A stretch of DNA of 64,000 bases from Neopestalotiopsis rosae. Taxonomy: Eukaryota; Ascomycota; Sordariomycetes; Amphisphaeriales; Sporocadaceae. Where the stretch lies: positions 7,068,001 through 7,132,000 of the forward strand of contig JALGAS010000002.1 in assembly GCA_023078685.1 (NCBI GenBank), given 5' to 3'. Shown piece by piece: positions 46,156-57,984 of the stretch. Positions within the stretch are counted from its first letter, which is position 1. Every line of letters begins with the position of its first letter. The notes below the pieces were generated by a model, which saw nothing but the letters and a program-made list of their open reading frames with translations, was not told where the DNA came from and searched no databases. A program made the translations under genes and the position numbers.

Positions 46156-47476
46156 ATGCAGGCTTTCTCGAGACAGCTTCGCGGCTCGGGTGCAGCTACT
46201 CTGCGCCAGCTCTCCCGCCGCGCATACAGCGCCAATGCCTCTCCCTATGCCGCCACCATTGAGAACCTGCGCATCAATGGCGACACCAAGGTCCTCTTCC
46301 AGGGTTTTACAGGAAAGCAGGGAACGTGAGTTGCTTATCTATCTCTGCCCTTTTCCCATGAGCACAGCAAAACCCTGCCAAGTTCGCCCCTGCTAACATA
46401 TTGCGGCTTTTCAGTTTCCACGCCCAGCAAGCTATCGAATACGGTAAATTTCACTTTCGCGACGCGCAATCAACCATCGAACATCCATTTCTGACATGAA
46501 TGCATAAAACAGGTACCAAGGTTGTTGGTGGCACGAATCCCAAGAAGGCCGGTCAGGAGCACCTCGGTCTCCCAGTCTTCGGCAATGTTAGCGAGGCCGT
46601 GAAGGAGACTGGCGCTACTGCCACTGCCATCTTCGTTCCGTAAGCTCTCACTGTCCAGACGATAATGTTATTGTTGCAACGTGACAAGATCTATTAAACT
46701 GACACTACACGTCAGTCCCCCGTTGGCTGCTGCCGGTATCGAGGAGGCCATCGCCGCCGAGATTCCCCTGGTTGTGTGCATCACGGAAGGTATTCCGCAG
46801 CACGGTAAGTACATTCGCGCAATCCAGAAATGACCCCAACATCTGCAGGTCTCCAGTCTAACAATACATGACATCAGACATGGTCCGCATCACTCAGATG
46901 CTGAAGTCCCAGTCGAAAACCCGTCTCGTCGGTCCCAACTGCCCCGGTATCATTGCCCCCGGCCAGTGCAAGATTGGTATCATGCCTGGTTTCATCCACA
47001 AGCGCGGTCGCATCGGTATTGTGTCGCGATCCGGCACTCTGACCTACGAGGCCGTCAACCAGACCACCCAGGAGGGTCTCGGCCAGTCGCTGGTCGTTGG
47101 TATTGGTGGTGACCCCTTCTCGGGTACCAACTTCATTGACTGCCTCAACGTTTTCCTCAAGGACGAGGAGACTGACGGTATCATCATGATTGGTGAGATT
47201 GGTGGATCCGCCGAGGAGGATGCTGCCGACTTCCTGATGGCAAACAACACCAGTGGACCTGACGGAAAGGGCAAGCCCGTTGTCAGCTTCATTGCTGGTA
47301 TCTCTGCTCCCCCGGGACGTCGCATGGGTCACGCCGGTGCCATTGTCAGCGGTGGCAAGGGTGGTGCTGACAGCAAGATCAAGGCTCTTGAGGCTGCTGG
47401 CGTCGTTGTGGAGAGAAGCCCGGCTGGCTTGGGTCGCGCCATGCGCGGTGAATTCGTCAGACGCGACCTGTTGTAA
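46156..47476 (+). CDS. Succinyl-CoA ligase (ADP/GDP-forming) alpha subunit, mitochondrial
   Basis: TCA-cycle enzyme in the mitochondrial matrix converting succinyl-CoA to succinate with substrate-level phosphorylation; it needs a beta subunit encoded elsewhere. Five exons (46156-46325, 46415-46443, 46513-46639, 46716-46804, 46878-47476) give about 337 aa. The first 24 residues form an Arg/Ser-rich mitochondrial presequence ([20 protein letters not shown]). The CoA-binding fold starts at [35 protein letters not shown] and VGPNCPGII are conserved, and the active-site phosphohistidine lies in [13 protein letters not shown]. The second exon is only 29 bp. Equivalent to yeast LSC1. Confidence 0.97.
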
Positions 47477-48465
47477 AACACTCTTACATCATTGGACGAG
47501 GCTGGCTGATTCGTTTGCAAGAGGTGAAGACTGGGTTGGATTGGGAATCTGTGTATATCCGGACACTTGGTGTAGGAGCATGCGTTGCGAATCATGCGCC
47601 TAGTCTGAAGAGAAGCAGGATTACGGCCATGGTTGGGCAACTTGCATGCTACATCGAGAAACAGTTGTCATGTGTTGGCGTCTTTTTTTCTATCAACTCT
47701 CATAGACGGAGGTGGCAACGGCAGTGCATTGTATCAAACTTGTAGTGATCATAAAGAAAAATATGCCTAATCTCGTTTGGCCGTCGCGCGTTGAAGCACG
47801 GGAATCTGCTTGCATCGGCTACATGTATGTATGTATGTGCAAAGTTGCAGTTTCACTGCTTCGTCCAAGCACATTACATGCACAAGACCTCTTTGAGACC
47901 GATGTACCTGCGAGGCGGAAAGCGACAGCATCGTCGGCATGAGAAATATGGAGGTAGGGCAAGTCCCCCCAAGTCGTCATTGGTCACCTGCAGGCGGTGA
48001 CTGCGTTTGTATACTCGATTTGGAATTAACAAGACATTGTCTCCGAATTTGCCCCTCTAACATGCAAATAAAATGATCAAACACAAATGATAGATCAAAC
48101 GCCGGTTGAAATGTTGTATCCACGGAAGCGTAAATCACTGCCCAGTCTCGAGCGATTGCGAATGACCTCATGCATCTCGCCGTCTTTCTCAATTTATCAT
48201 CTCTTGACACATGCTGCGTAATGAAATCCCACCTTTCACGTCGGCGAGCAAACGACGCCTCTGGACAAAGTGCGAATGTGTAGTGGAAGTATCAATCCAT
48301 CTCACCCGAGTATCGAACTATTCTCAGTACTTTCGAAGTCCGAAAGGCGGACAAGGGACATGGTAGTGCGGATAAGTATCACGAAGTTGTCTACCTGACT
48401 GGTACATTTCAAGTACTAGTAGACGACATCTCGATCTTAAGCGGCAGTTCTTGACAAGAGAGAGA
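47477..48465. other. Intergenic, 3' flank of the ligase gene
   Basis: No supported gene. A short ATGTATGTATGT run lies near 47824. Confidence 0.5.
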
Positions 48466-48775
48466 TATATAAGCCAGCCTTGATTCACCTCAAGCCAACT
48501 TCAGAGATTGACAGAGAACATCATTTTTACCCTCACTCTGTGTCCTTTTCTTTTGTTCCATTCTTCAGTCTATTACTTTGCTCCTTCTCATACTTCTATT
48601 CTACTCTTGGACTACATTCGTTTCTTGAACAACATGTCTTGAGGTTTTCCTCGGACTTTCACTTCTCTTCTTTTTGCAACTATCATTCCCTTCTGCAGTA
48701 TTCGCTTCGACTAATATCATCAAACTTCTTCAGCTTTTTGCTTCTCATCTCTTTTCCCTCACTTTTCTCTACTGG
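48466..48775 (+). promoter_or_regulatory. Candidate promoter: TATA box plus pyrimidine-rich leader
   Basis: TATATAAG at 48466-48473 is followed by about 300 bases that are very rich in C and T (runs such as TCCTTTTCTTTTGTTCC), the usual look of a strongly expressed fungal core promoter and leader. It points at the ATG at 48776. Confidence 0.4.
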
Positions 48776-49074
48776 ATGATTGACCAATCTTCCACATACA
48801 ATTTTGAACCAGTAAGTGGAACTTGCTGCAAGCATGCACGCCATTGCTGGTACGAGCGGGTTAAGAAGGACGCCCACTTGTCCCGCTACCGGCCCTGTCA
48901 CTTTCGGTCCATGACCGATGATCGAGTCACAATTAATCTGCGAGACATGACAAGTAAGTCGTCATCATAACACCTGAAAACACACCCGATGACGAGGAGT
49001 TTCCCCAGCTGACCTTTTACGCAACAGATGGGTCCTTGAGACGAGAAAGTGCCCATGGTGTCTTAACACTTTAA
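48776..49074 (+). CDS. Candidate small two-exon gene or 5' part of the decayed C48 protease gene
   Basis: ATG at 48776 lies directly after the TATA/pyrimidine leader. Exon 48776-48953, a 74-bp GT-AG intron and exon 49028-49074 give a 74-aa product with no recognised domain but several Cys and His residues (CCKHARHCWYERV). The protein may be short because it is broken: further open stretches in line with it (for example an Asp/Glu/Thr-rich repeat at 49094-49160) lead towards the Ulp1-like domain at 49265. I cannot tell a genuine small gene from the 5' remnant of a larger one. Confidence 0.25.
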
Positions 49075-49264
49075 GCACCCCTACTTTCAAGAGGTGCTAG
49101 ATCAGGACACCGATCGGGAGACTGATCAGGAGACTGCTCCCGAGACTACCGGAAGGTGATGGCTGTCTTCGGCATCGAGAAAGGGCGAGAGTATGAGACT
49201 AAGATCTTTGTACGTTTGGCCTTATCATATCTCTAAATGAAATCATATCTAACATTAGATGTAG

Positions 49265-49886
49265 TGCTTCTGGTATGAACAGGTCGCAGACTTTGACCTG
49301 CGCAAAAGTCTGAGTGGAACATTCCTCAGACCTGGAGACACTGCTGCCCGGTTGTGTGTGTGCTCTCCATGCTGGAACGTCGACGAGACACAGCATGGCG
49401 ACATCTGGTTTTCGACCCGCCTAGACCCAGGAGGAGCCTTCCACGCTGCTGTACAGTCATGAGTGGCTCAAGAACCCGGGTATGCCGCTGCATACGGGTC
49501 AGCCTGGACAAGCCTCACATTGGTCCTTGGCCGTCTACGATCGAACTAGGAACACGGTTACGATCGCGGATTCGCAGCAGCAGGAACCAGGCTCTCCGCG
49601 GTACAGTCGGACTCTGGAACGTGTCGTGCAGTATCTCAACCAGCTTGGCCGAGGTGACGCAATCCCAACGCTTGAGATACTAGATGTCCCGCAGCAAAAG
49701 GACGGCGCGAGCTGCGGTTTGCATACCCTGAGCAATCTCGCAGCGCTGGTGCGAGGCGGTACTCACCACAGCAGTGATCTATTCGAGCTTGGAGTCCCTC
49801 ATGGAGTTTCAAGAGCTCCTCAAAAAAACCGACGCGAAGGGCAGATCCCCTTCGTCAGAGGAGCGCGGAGGTGGCGTCCCAATTAA
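49265..49886 (+). pseudogene. Ulp1-like C48 cysteine protease domain, frameshifted
   Basis: Two open stretches in different frames overlap at about 49430-49463. The first reads WNVDETQHGDIWFSTRLDP. The second begins LLYSHEWLKNPG and contains the protease core: SHWSLAVYD with the catalytic His, TIADS with the Asp, and VPQQKDGASCGLH with the oxyanion Gln and nucleophilic Cys. That is the His-Asp-Gln-Cys arrangement of the Ulp1/SENP (peptidase C48) family. The catalytic half looks intact but the reading frame is broken upstream, and no start codon precedes the first part in frame. C48 domains of this sort occur both in SUMO proteases and within fungal and plant transposons. The setting here, next to retroelement debris, favours the second (inference). 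Confidence 0.6.
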
Positions 49887-50034
49887 TCCTATAGGGAGTC
49901 GTGTAGTACACATGTTCTGCACGTTCCTGGAGCCCACTCTTTGAAAGGTCTATCACCTCGTCGAAACTATGCCTTCGACGCCCCGCATAGCCGCTGGTCT
50001 TGCACCGAAACGTCCCAACCCCAAGGCTGATCCT

Positions 50035-50140
50035 GCGCCATGTTCCCCCTCAAGATGACGGCGCCAGCTGTGGTCTGCACGTCCTCAGCAACCTTGAAGT
50101 CCTCCTTCGGGGCAGTACTCATCCTCAAGGCGATATTTGG
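50035..50140 (+). pseudogene. Second, partial copy of the C48 protease tail
   Basis: The frame reads VPPQDDGASCGLHVLSNLEV, matching the end of the protease core 355 bp upstream (VPQQKDGASCGLHTLSNLAA) with clear divergence. It retains the Gln and Cys region but not the His and Asp part. It is a tandem partial duplication or the end of a second element copy. Confidence 0.55.
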
Positions 50141-50757
50141 GCTTTTGGCAGGAACGCGTCTGGAACCAGCTCGGTCAAGACTCCCCCATCCGTAGAGTGC
50201 CGGCACCAAGCAGTCACGAATCTAATACTTGGAATCCTCCTGCGCCTCTTTCTTCACCGCATCCGGATAACTCACAAGAGCCAATGCCCGATCCTCAAAA
50301 GCCAGCCAAGGACTCGAAGAAGCCAGCAACCGTTGTTGAGAATGCATTAGCTGCCCCCGAGAAATCCCCGTTCAAGCAGACGGGCCTAAGCTTTGGGAAC
50401 GCACCAGTAGCTCCAGCGGACCGGATCCATCCATTCTTCTACGTCAAGAAACCTGCTCCGCGCGACGACCACAACTTATGTATGAGGCCAAAACCGCGTC
50501 CCGAGATCCTAAACTACAATGACTTACATAATTACAAGGACAGAGGGACCGAGACGTTTTTGATAGTGGAGAGCTCGACAGATGGTATCATCAGCGCCAC
50601 TTTCAGATCGCCAGGCCCTATCCGCGAGAAAGGCGACCAACGTTCGGAGTCTTCCACATCGATGGCTTCAATGCCACTTCGATCCTCATATCTGATAGCT
50701 TCCACAATTTGCATTCTGGAAAGCCCAAAATATGCGGAAGAACCGCTGCCAAAGTAA
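50141..50757 (+). other. Open reading frame downstream of the C48 fragment, unknown
   Basis: An open frame of about 200 codons rich in Pro, Ser and Lys (SQEPMPDPQKPAKDSKKPA) without an ATG at its left end and in a different frame from the protease fragment. It may be a degraded part of the same element. No domain recognised. Confidence 0.25.
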
Positions 50758-51069
50758 AGGTATGCTCCTCTCCTTGATGGTTCGTCCTGATTCCGCTGAC
50801 CAAGCTCTCAGGTTCATTCTCTATACGGTCTGGCTATTAAGTCCCGCCATGATGTGGATCCCATCGTCGATCTGGCTGGAACAGAGGGCGTGAAGGACGT
50901 CAACATGGGCGTTGAGCGAAAGGCCGAGGGCCAGCAGATCAATAAGGGTCTGGAGGAGGTAGGACGTTGCCTCAACAGCCTTATCGGGAGCGGCCCAATT
51001 GTCGCGACGTCAACTTCTCCCAACATCCTTCGCCAGAATTCTGGGGACCGCTGTAGAACAGCGTAGGAC

Positions 51070-51205
51070 GCGCGCGGAACACCAGGGGAAGTGCACAGGA
51101 AAGCCGGAGTTGGTCGCATGGCCGGATCGCTTTCCATGTAAAGCCTGCGACTATATCGCTACTAGATCCTGCTTTCCTGTGCACTTCCCCTGGTGTTCCG
51201 CGCGC
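51070..51205. repeat. Inverted repeat, 35-bp perfect arms
   Basis: Arm 51070-51104 (starting GCGCGCGGAACACCAGGGGA) is the exact reverse complement of 51171-51205, with a 66-bp spacer. It lies just left of a second, longer inverted repeat. Confidence 0.85.
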
Positions 51206-51207
51206 AC

Positions 51208-51349
51208 TGGTAGCATCAGGGAACTCCGCTTTGCAGCCCGGACAGGTGGTGCAGATTTTGTAATGTTGATCAAAAGCAGGATCTTGATCAACATTACAAA
51301 ATCTGCACCACCTGTCCGGGCTGCAAAGCGGAGTTCCCTGATGCTACCA
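51208..51349. repeat. Inverted repeat, 66-bp perfect arms with 10-bp loop
   Basis: Arm 51208-51273 (starting TGGTAGCATCAGGGAACTCC) is the exact reverse complement of 51284-51349, separated only by AAGCAGGATC. Perfect arms this long with such a short loop imply a recent event: foldback element, replication template switch or assembly artefact. Confidence 0.9.
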
Positions 51350-51889
51350 CAACAACGATGCGGATCAAGCAAGGGTGCTTGAGAGTTCTCGCGCCAGAGC
51401 CATGTTCGAGATCCGCAAGGTCGCCGCTTGACAGACCGGATTCCTTCATCTGAAATGGGAAGGGTGCAATGCATCGGTTCCGCTCTTCCATCAGGAAATT
51501 GCAGGATAATCGGCCATGTCATCCAGTCATCAGTATGTCTCGGCGTCAAGCAACGTCATCTCGCAGACTCGAGATGATCCTTCGGCAGGGCAAAGTCTCC
51601 ACGGGTATGAGTGGAGCTCAATTGCAAAAGCGGTCGAGGCAGCAGACGCATAATAAGATTGTCGCGAGAGAAAAGGAGCGGTACACACTGCCCCAGACGA
51701 TGGCCAAAGCCCTCATGGAAGATGACCTCGGCTTGAAGACATGGCAGTGGGCAACGACTCGAATAACATGACTGACAATCTTTTCTATCCCGGGCCAGAA
51801 GAGGGTGATCAAGACAGCGAGAGGAAGTGTCTCGTTGTTACAACCATTTTGAAGTTCTAGAGCTTTACTTGCAGTTATAGTCTCGCCAA

Positions 51890-52033
51890 ACAAAGACAAC
51901 ATACCCAGAAGGGCGCATTCGGGTGTTATGGGCACCATCCAACCAGAATCCGGCAGACGGGCTCACAAAACCTCTTGACGGGATCAAACACCAAAGGTTT
52001 GTGGACCTGTTGGGCCTGGAAGAGTACGAATGA
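51890..52033 (+). mobile_element. Ty1/copia-type retrotransposon remnant, C-terminus of RNase H
   Basis: The frame from about 51893 reads IRVLWAPSNQNPADGLTKPL followed by KHQRFVDLLGLEEYE and a stop at 52031-52033. This is the signature end of copia pol polyproteins: the NxADxLTK motif followed by xxHxxFxxxLGL. Upstream integrase and reverse transcriptase are not recognisable, so it is a truncated relic. Possible LTR sequence would follow on the right. Confidence 0.75.
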
Positions 52034-52057
52034 CTTCAGGCAGGCAACAAGTGAGAG

Positions 52058-52700
52058 GGCGTGTGGGCAACAAGGCACTAGTTGCCTGCACTCCTGTACA
52101 AAGAACATAAGGAACCAACTGATCCAGAAAGGACGGCTGCCTTCGGGCATGCCGGTCTTTATCCAGAGAGGAAGATATAAACAGGACTTTTAGGTACATA
52201 CATCTGTTCTCTGTATCTTCAGTTCAAGTCACCTTTTCTGCCACTGTATGCGTACCGTACTGTGATCATCGTCAGTTTGGCATGTCTGTCCCCGGTAAGG
52301 CAACCATGAGACACCATGGGGGCCCGTGTTATCGGATTGACCACGCCATGTACGACATGGAGCTTTAGGAGCAGCGTAGGGGCCGAGTCAGGCAGAAGCT
52401 GATGTCCTCGATGAACTAGACCAAAGACGAATTTGACATTGAGAAACGTATCATGTCCAGTGTTGTTGGCATCCGTTAGCATAGTCATTTGCTGGTAGCA
52501 ACACACACGAGGAAATCGTCAGGTACCAACCGAGTCAAGAAAATAAAAAGCGCCTCAGATCGGCCATACCGGGCTATGCTCGAAAGGATGCATATAATGT
52601 GGAATCTAGTAATTTCATGCTCATAGATCGCTCTTCTGCATCTTCAGTCAACTTTTCTGCCAGTTTGTCATCGTGTCAATGTAATTGTCGTGTATAGGTT
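52058..52700. repeat. Possible degenerate LTR sequence
   Basis: Downstream of the copia stop, a purine-rich GTGAGAGGGCG is followed by TGTGGG, a plausible PPT and LTR start. ATATAAAC occurs further in. A diverged segment around TCTTCAGT...CTTTTCTGCCA appears at 52216-52245 and again at 52641-52661, which could be two decayed LTR copies. Evidence is weak. Confidence 0.3.
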
Positions 52701-53054
52701 GATTCGTGGACAGCATTTGTTCAAATGAGGGAGCTTTGGCAGTTCTTGAGTCATGGTTACTTGGCATCTTCAATTGACTGTCTCTTGATACTAGCCGTTG
52801 ACCGTCTGTCTATGAATTTGTTACTCTAGTGAATATGTTGTCCAAAACATTTCATTTCATTATCTTGTATCATTCAATTGTATATTTGTGCTTGGGAAGT
52901 GAAGAACGATTTTTATTGTTTCTGATGAAATGCCATGCTTTTGCCTTCCTGATGCCATTGCCGCATCATCCATGAATATACGCTCTGAAAATGCAAAATC
53001 AACGATAATGGTATACGCGCAACAGAACCCCCACATTTTTGAACTACAAAAATT

Positions 53055-54888
53055 TCATGTCCGGTCCTTTCTGAACCGACTCGTCTGCCTCAATTTCGCA
53101 CCAAACTTCCAGAAGAGCAGAGGTGCCGGCACGCCCACGACGACAGCTACCAACACGAGTACCGAGCCGCCCCAGCCATAGCCGAGCGACTTGAACAGGG
53201 ACGGCGCGAAAAGTGGAAAAGCAAAGGCGCCAAGCGACCGCAAGAAGCAGCTGGCCGCCGAGGCCGAGGCGGTATAACCCTTGTAGCAGTCGGCAATGTA
53301 GGCGCTGATGCACTGGTAGGAAATCATGCTGCTTCCAGCCATAATGGCGACACCGAGCTGTGACATCATGTTAGCATGTGAACACAAGAACTCGATTGAT
53401 TGCGTTGACTTCATGTTTACTTACATTGGGCAGCAAGAAATGGCAATGCTTCTCGGCAGTCCAGGCAAAAATGGCAATACCGCAAGGCGTAATGAGAGCC
53501 GCCGGTATCATGAGCGGGATGCGAAACTCGGGGACACCCGGCTCGCCCTCGGCAATGCCGTGGCTCTTCTTCTGCCGCTTGTAGTTCCAGTCGGTCAGGG
53601 GCCCGCAGATAAAGACGCCGATGAGGGAGCCCACGGCCAGGGAGATGTAGTTGAGCGACGACGTGCTGATGGACATGCCGTAGACGTCGCGCCAGAGGGT
53701 GGGAAACGACGAGATGATGAGGTACATCATGCCGTAGTTGAAGGCCTGGTAGCAGGCCAGGGCCTGGATGATGGGCTGCGTGGCGAGCATGACCCAGGGC
53801 CGCGACAATGACGTCCGCAGCAGCAGGGAGAGCTTGCGGTCCTCGCGCTCGTACTCGGTTCGGTAGGCGGCGTTGCCGGTGATCTTGCGCAGGGCCCTGG
53901 TCTTGAGGCCGAGGATGCGCGGCGCGTAGGTCTCGTGCAGGAAAAAGAAGGCGACAATCTGGATTGCGAGATTGAAAATCACAATGACCCAGAATGACCA
54001 TCGCCACGTCTTGCTATACTCGAGGAGATATCCTCCAGCTGTGTGCGACATATGGTTAGTCAGACACTTTTTGCTACGATTATGGAATGTACTCACCAAT
54101 AGGTCCAATAGCTGGGCCCAATGTGGGCGCAAGCTGGTACACGGCGAGACCTTTTCCTCGCTCCTCTGTCCTCCAGCAGTCTGCAAGGATACCACTACCC
54201 ATCTGCCGAGTTATCGAATTAGCCAAGTGGCACAACAGGCTGGTTGGGCCGAGACAAAACTTACTCCCATGGTTGCACTTCCACCCAGGCCGGCCATGAA
54301 CCGGAATGCTATAATCTGACCCTTTGACTGGGCAAAGCCGCAGAGCGTTGTGAAGATGATGAAGATGATGTTTCCAAATATGATGATTCGGCGACGACCC
54401 CAAACTTCTGAACATGGTGAGAGAATAAATGGTCCGACGGCGTAGGTGATCATGAAGATGGACATGACCAGGTTCATCTCCGACGAGGATTGGATGTGCA
54501 AGTCGGTGGCAATAGTGTCGAGGGCTGGCGCAGCTATCGACGAGGAGAGTGGTGAAAGGAATGCAAACGCAGAGACGATCAAGGATATCTATCGAAGAGT
54601 GTCAGTGTCTTTGTGCTATACTATGAGTACTATTGAAGAGGAACGAGGAACTTACTGCCCATTTGCTGCTTGAACTCCAGTTCTTGGGATTGGCCGGGTC
54701 GTCTGGGCCTTCCCATGTCACCTGTTCGAGTTGTAAGCTTGTGTTCATAGTCAAATACATATGATGACCTTTACCATAAAATCTTCTACCTTCTCTTGTA
54801 TCTCCATTGGAGTGGATGTGCCACTCAGTGAGGGGGAAGGAGTGGGTGATGGGGTAGGGGAAGGCGAGCGAAGAAGATCAGGATTCAT
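53055..54888 (-). CDS. Major facilitator superfamily transporter (DHA1 drug/polyamine type)
   Basis: Twelve-helix plasma-membrane antiporter of about 508 aa in six exons: 54775-54888, 54656-54721, 54265-54588, 54097-54202, 53425-54038 and 53357-53055. The cytosolic N-terminus has a Ser/Pro repeat (SPTPSPTPSPS), then the family entry segment WEGPDDPANPKNWS before helix 1. The loop 2-3 motif A variant is EVWGRRRIIIFG. FRFMAGLGGSATMG and LAPTLGPAIGPIAGG mark helices 4 and 5; the latter resembles antiporter motif C. LTDWNYKR lies in the loop after helix 8. This subgroup in fungi exports drugs, polyamines or toxic metabolites. It stands apart from the catabolic cluster (10 kb away), so a link is speculative. 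Confidence 0.93.
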
Positions 54889-57800
54889 GGTGACGGTGGA
54901 TTGCAGACTACCTCTTCTCAATTGCTGTTTCTGGCGGAGATTGAGAAGATGAGGCCAGTTCAATCCTTCCTCGTGGGCCACCATCAGTATCTAAGTCTGA
55001 CGAGAGAATGGTGTGCAAGTGAATCAGAATTATGGGCACACCCAGCAGAGGAAAGCAGAAGAGAGGAAAAGTCAGCATTCTCGGTCAGTCTTCCAATTGT
55101 TTACAGGAACGGCCGCCCATGAGACTACCACGGATCTATTTGTATTCAAAGCTCGTTGCTCAAAGCCCATGAAAGAAAAAAATAAAATGGTTCAAGACTA
55201 TTGTCGGCTACTTTTGACCCATGCAGTTATGCATATATGGTGGGGTACACATACCATAGTTGGGTAACCCAGCTCACAGCTCTCTTGACTATACACACTA
55301 ACACTACCACAGAACCATGTGATGCGTGACTAATATGATGCCAACGGCGCATCTAACCAAGACCTAATTGGACGTTTAGATCCGATCATGGAAAGCTTCA
55401 TATTCAGCTTCGGTATCGATGACAAGTCATATTGTACAGCTGTATCTGACATGTGTCGAAACTCCTGAGAGGAACACAAAACGGGAGGGAACAACAATGC
55501 TCGAGGGGAGCGACTTGCTCGCTGGTGGTCAATACACAAACATTCTGCAGCTATGCATATTGCATGCACATTCATGGCTTCGCGCTACACATTCCCATGC
55601 AATTCAACGTCTTCTGCATGTTCCACAATCCGATCCGTTATAATAATGAAACTCAGCCTCTCCAACGTTTAGGCTGGTTTTTACTCAGCTAATGGAGCCC
55701 AGAGCCCAAAGCTATGGAAATGAGGTGGTAATTGACAACCTGAAAAGTTATGTAATTAGTCTTCAGCCAGCTTCATACACAGCGCAGGGGGTCACCTGCT
55801 GCCTCGTATTGTCAGCCATTCACGGCCAAGCTATGGATGAAATGGATGGACATTGGAGACGCGGCATTGACAATTGAACGAGAGCTTGTTTAATGGGGAC
55901 ATGATTCAGCAGCAATGGAAGGGGAAATCATTGGAAATCTTCCCACGTTGTCAATACTGTTTTTGACTTTTTACGGCCTTCTTCTGGGAAACAGCTCCGT
56001 AGCACAGCCTGGGAACATGCGAACCCTGACAGTCAATGGTTCATGTCGGGGTGCAGTCAATAGATGGGAGAAGTGTATCACCTACTACTACCCTTTTGTT
56101 TCCTTTCCCCTTCTCAATTCGCTTCCCGGGCGGCAACGGCACTAGAACTACCTACCTAGTCAGCTGACCCTGGTGTCGCTCGCGCTTCTCTGCTGTTTCT
56201 AGGTCTGCCATGGTGCGAAGGTGATCAATGCATGGTTCCGGCGTGCTGGTAAGATACAAGGAAGAGATGAACTCCGGTGGTCTGGATTCTTTCTTTGCGA
56301 ACCAAGACCAGAACAGGGCCTGGCAACCTGCGTGTGACAAGGGGGTGTTGTTGTCTTCTGCAGAGGCGTTAACGGCCACCGCCGAGGGCTTATAGGGCTG
56401 TGGGGTAGCTGAGCCTGGAACCCAAAGAAGACGCCATTTGACCCAGCGCCCAGCCCAGCTCGAATAGGCCTGGCTTACCCCTGGATCTGGTAAGCCAGGC
56501 GCCGCCACGACCGGTATTAGACCATCTTCAACAAGACTTTCTCCTGCTTTGGCGTCTAGATGTGGGGTTCGGACAATAAATGGTCTTGCTGCGAGAGGCA
56601 ACTGCTCGTGTGCGTCCAAAGCTGAGAAATATACCTTCGGGGCCGCGGACCTAAGCGGTCAAGAGAGCAGAAAGGAAGCTCAATAATTCCCCGTTGTCCG
56701 GGTATCCCCTCAAATCTCGATCAGTAATTACTTTCCTGGATGCGGATACGGGAGATGCCGCTGGCTTGGCAGGACAAGGGAAATTTTTTTTCACCACTTC
56801 TTACAATTAGTCGTCTTTCCCTATTCTACTAACCCAAGATATATCAGAGGTTGAAAAAAGAGGCTTGCCCCGGGAGATGACATTGTTTGTCGCAAACACG
56901 GGCGCACAGCTGGAGCACAGAGGCGAGACCAGCCAGAAAGAGACGGCCGGATGCCGAAAACAGTCTCGGCTGCAACAATGAAGAGATCCTTGGCCTGCTG
57001 GACACTTGCTTTTGCATACCCTGACCTTTCCCTTTTCGATTCTCAATTTGCCAGATGCGGTGGACGAATGTTGGAGAGCGCCAGGCACGTTTTATTCAGC
57101 AGCATTTGCCTCGGATCCCTCGTACCATGATCCCACGCTGTCAGAGTTCATTATGTTCAACATGTCACCCGCGAGCCTCATGCCTTGAGCGCCACTCCAC
57201 AAAAGCTCTGTATTCTCCGATGACTGTGGTACCACCAAACACACGCGGGAATACTTGGAGACATGTGTGTAGACATGTTGAAACAGGATACTCGGCGGAC
57301 CATTCTGATTGGTATCAAGCCGGCCGCCATGGGTGACCAAAAGCCGTTGCGATGCACAAAGATCGTAAAGGCGCACTCAACTCGAGGACTCGTGTGGGTT
57401 TCCTACCCATGTGAGATTGTGTGCATGATGCAGAAAAAAGAGCATCTGCAGCCGGGTATCAACAGGGTGTGAGGTCAAGATACAAGAATTGCAATGCCAA
57501 TGATATATGAGCCTGTGATTGTGCTCAGCGGCGACGGTTGTGATACACAAGAGGCCGCGGAATTCGACATACAGCGACCCGACCGTGACTCTTAGTCCAC
57601 CTGTCAATATGCGCCTTTCCGTGATTATGAAGGATTTTCCTCTGGCCATCATAGTTGTTGACCAGTCAATGGTCTTGACGAAGAACGTGGGCAGCGGCTG
57701 CGTCAATGCAAGTGAGGTTCGTCGAATGTTCGTCGGAGAAATCTCGAGTTCTTGGATCGACTCAATCGACGCACCGAAGCAAATTTGCATGCCAATGCAC

Positions 57801-57984
57801 TGATATTCTCATAAAGTCATGATCAAGGTTATGGATTGCAGCTCTCCTTCCTTATTGAACCTCACCGAAGCACCCTCCACGCGGAAGGTTTGGTCCCTGG
57901 CCGTAGACTTTGAACAAACATAAAGACACTTTTCCCATTCTCTTTCCAGGGTCCTAATCACGTAAGAATTCCTACCAAACCAGC
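54889..57984. other. Long intergenic region, no supported gene
   Basis: About 3.1 kb. The largest open frames (56152-56619 minus, 57377-57790 minus) lack a proper ATG or any motif. A 76-codon plus-strand frame at 55915 starts with a hydrophobic segment (LSILFLTFYGLLLG) that could be a signal peptide, but it is unsupported by codon bias or homology. Confidence 0.5.

Noticed and set aside
45686..46396. 236-codon plus-strand frame before the succinyl-CoA ligase
   Set aside because: Runs through the ligase start and first splice site in the wrong frame and has no domain.
51151..51549. 132-codon minus-strand frame with an internally mirrored peptide
   Set aside because: Its apparent repeat is simply the translation of the perfect inverted repeat; not evidence of a gene.
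56152..56619. 155-codon minus-strand frame
   Set aside because: No ATG near its 5' end and no recognisable domain.
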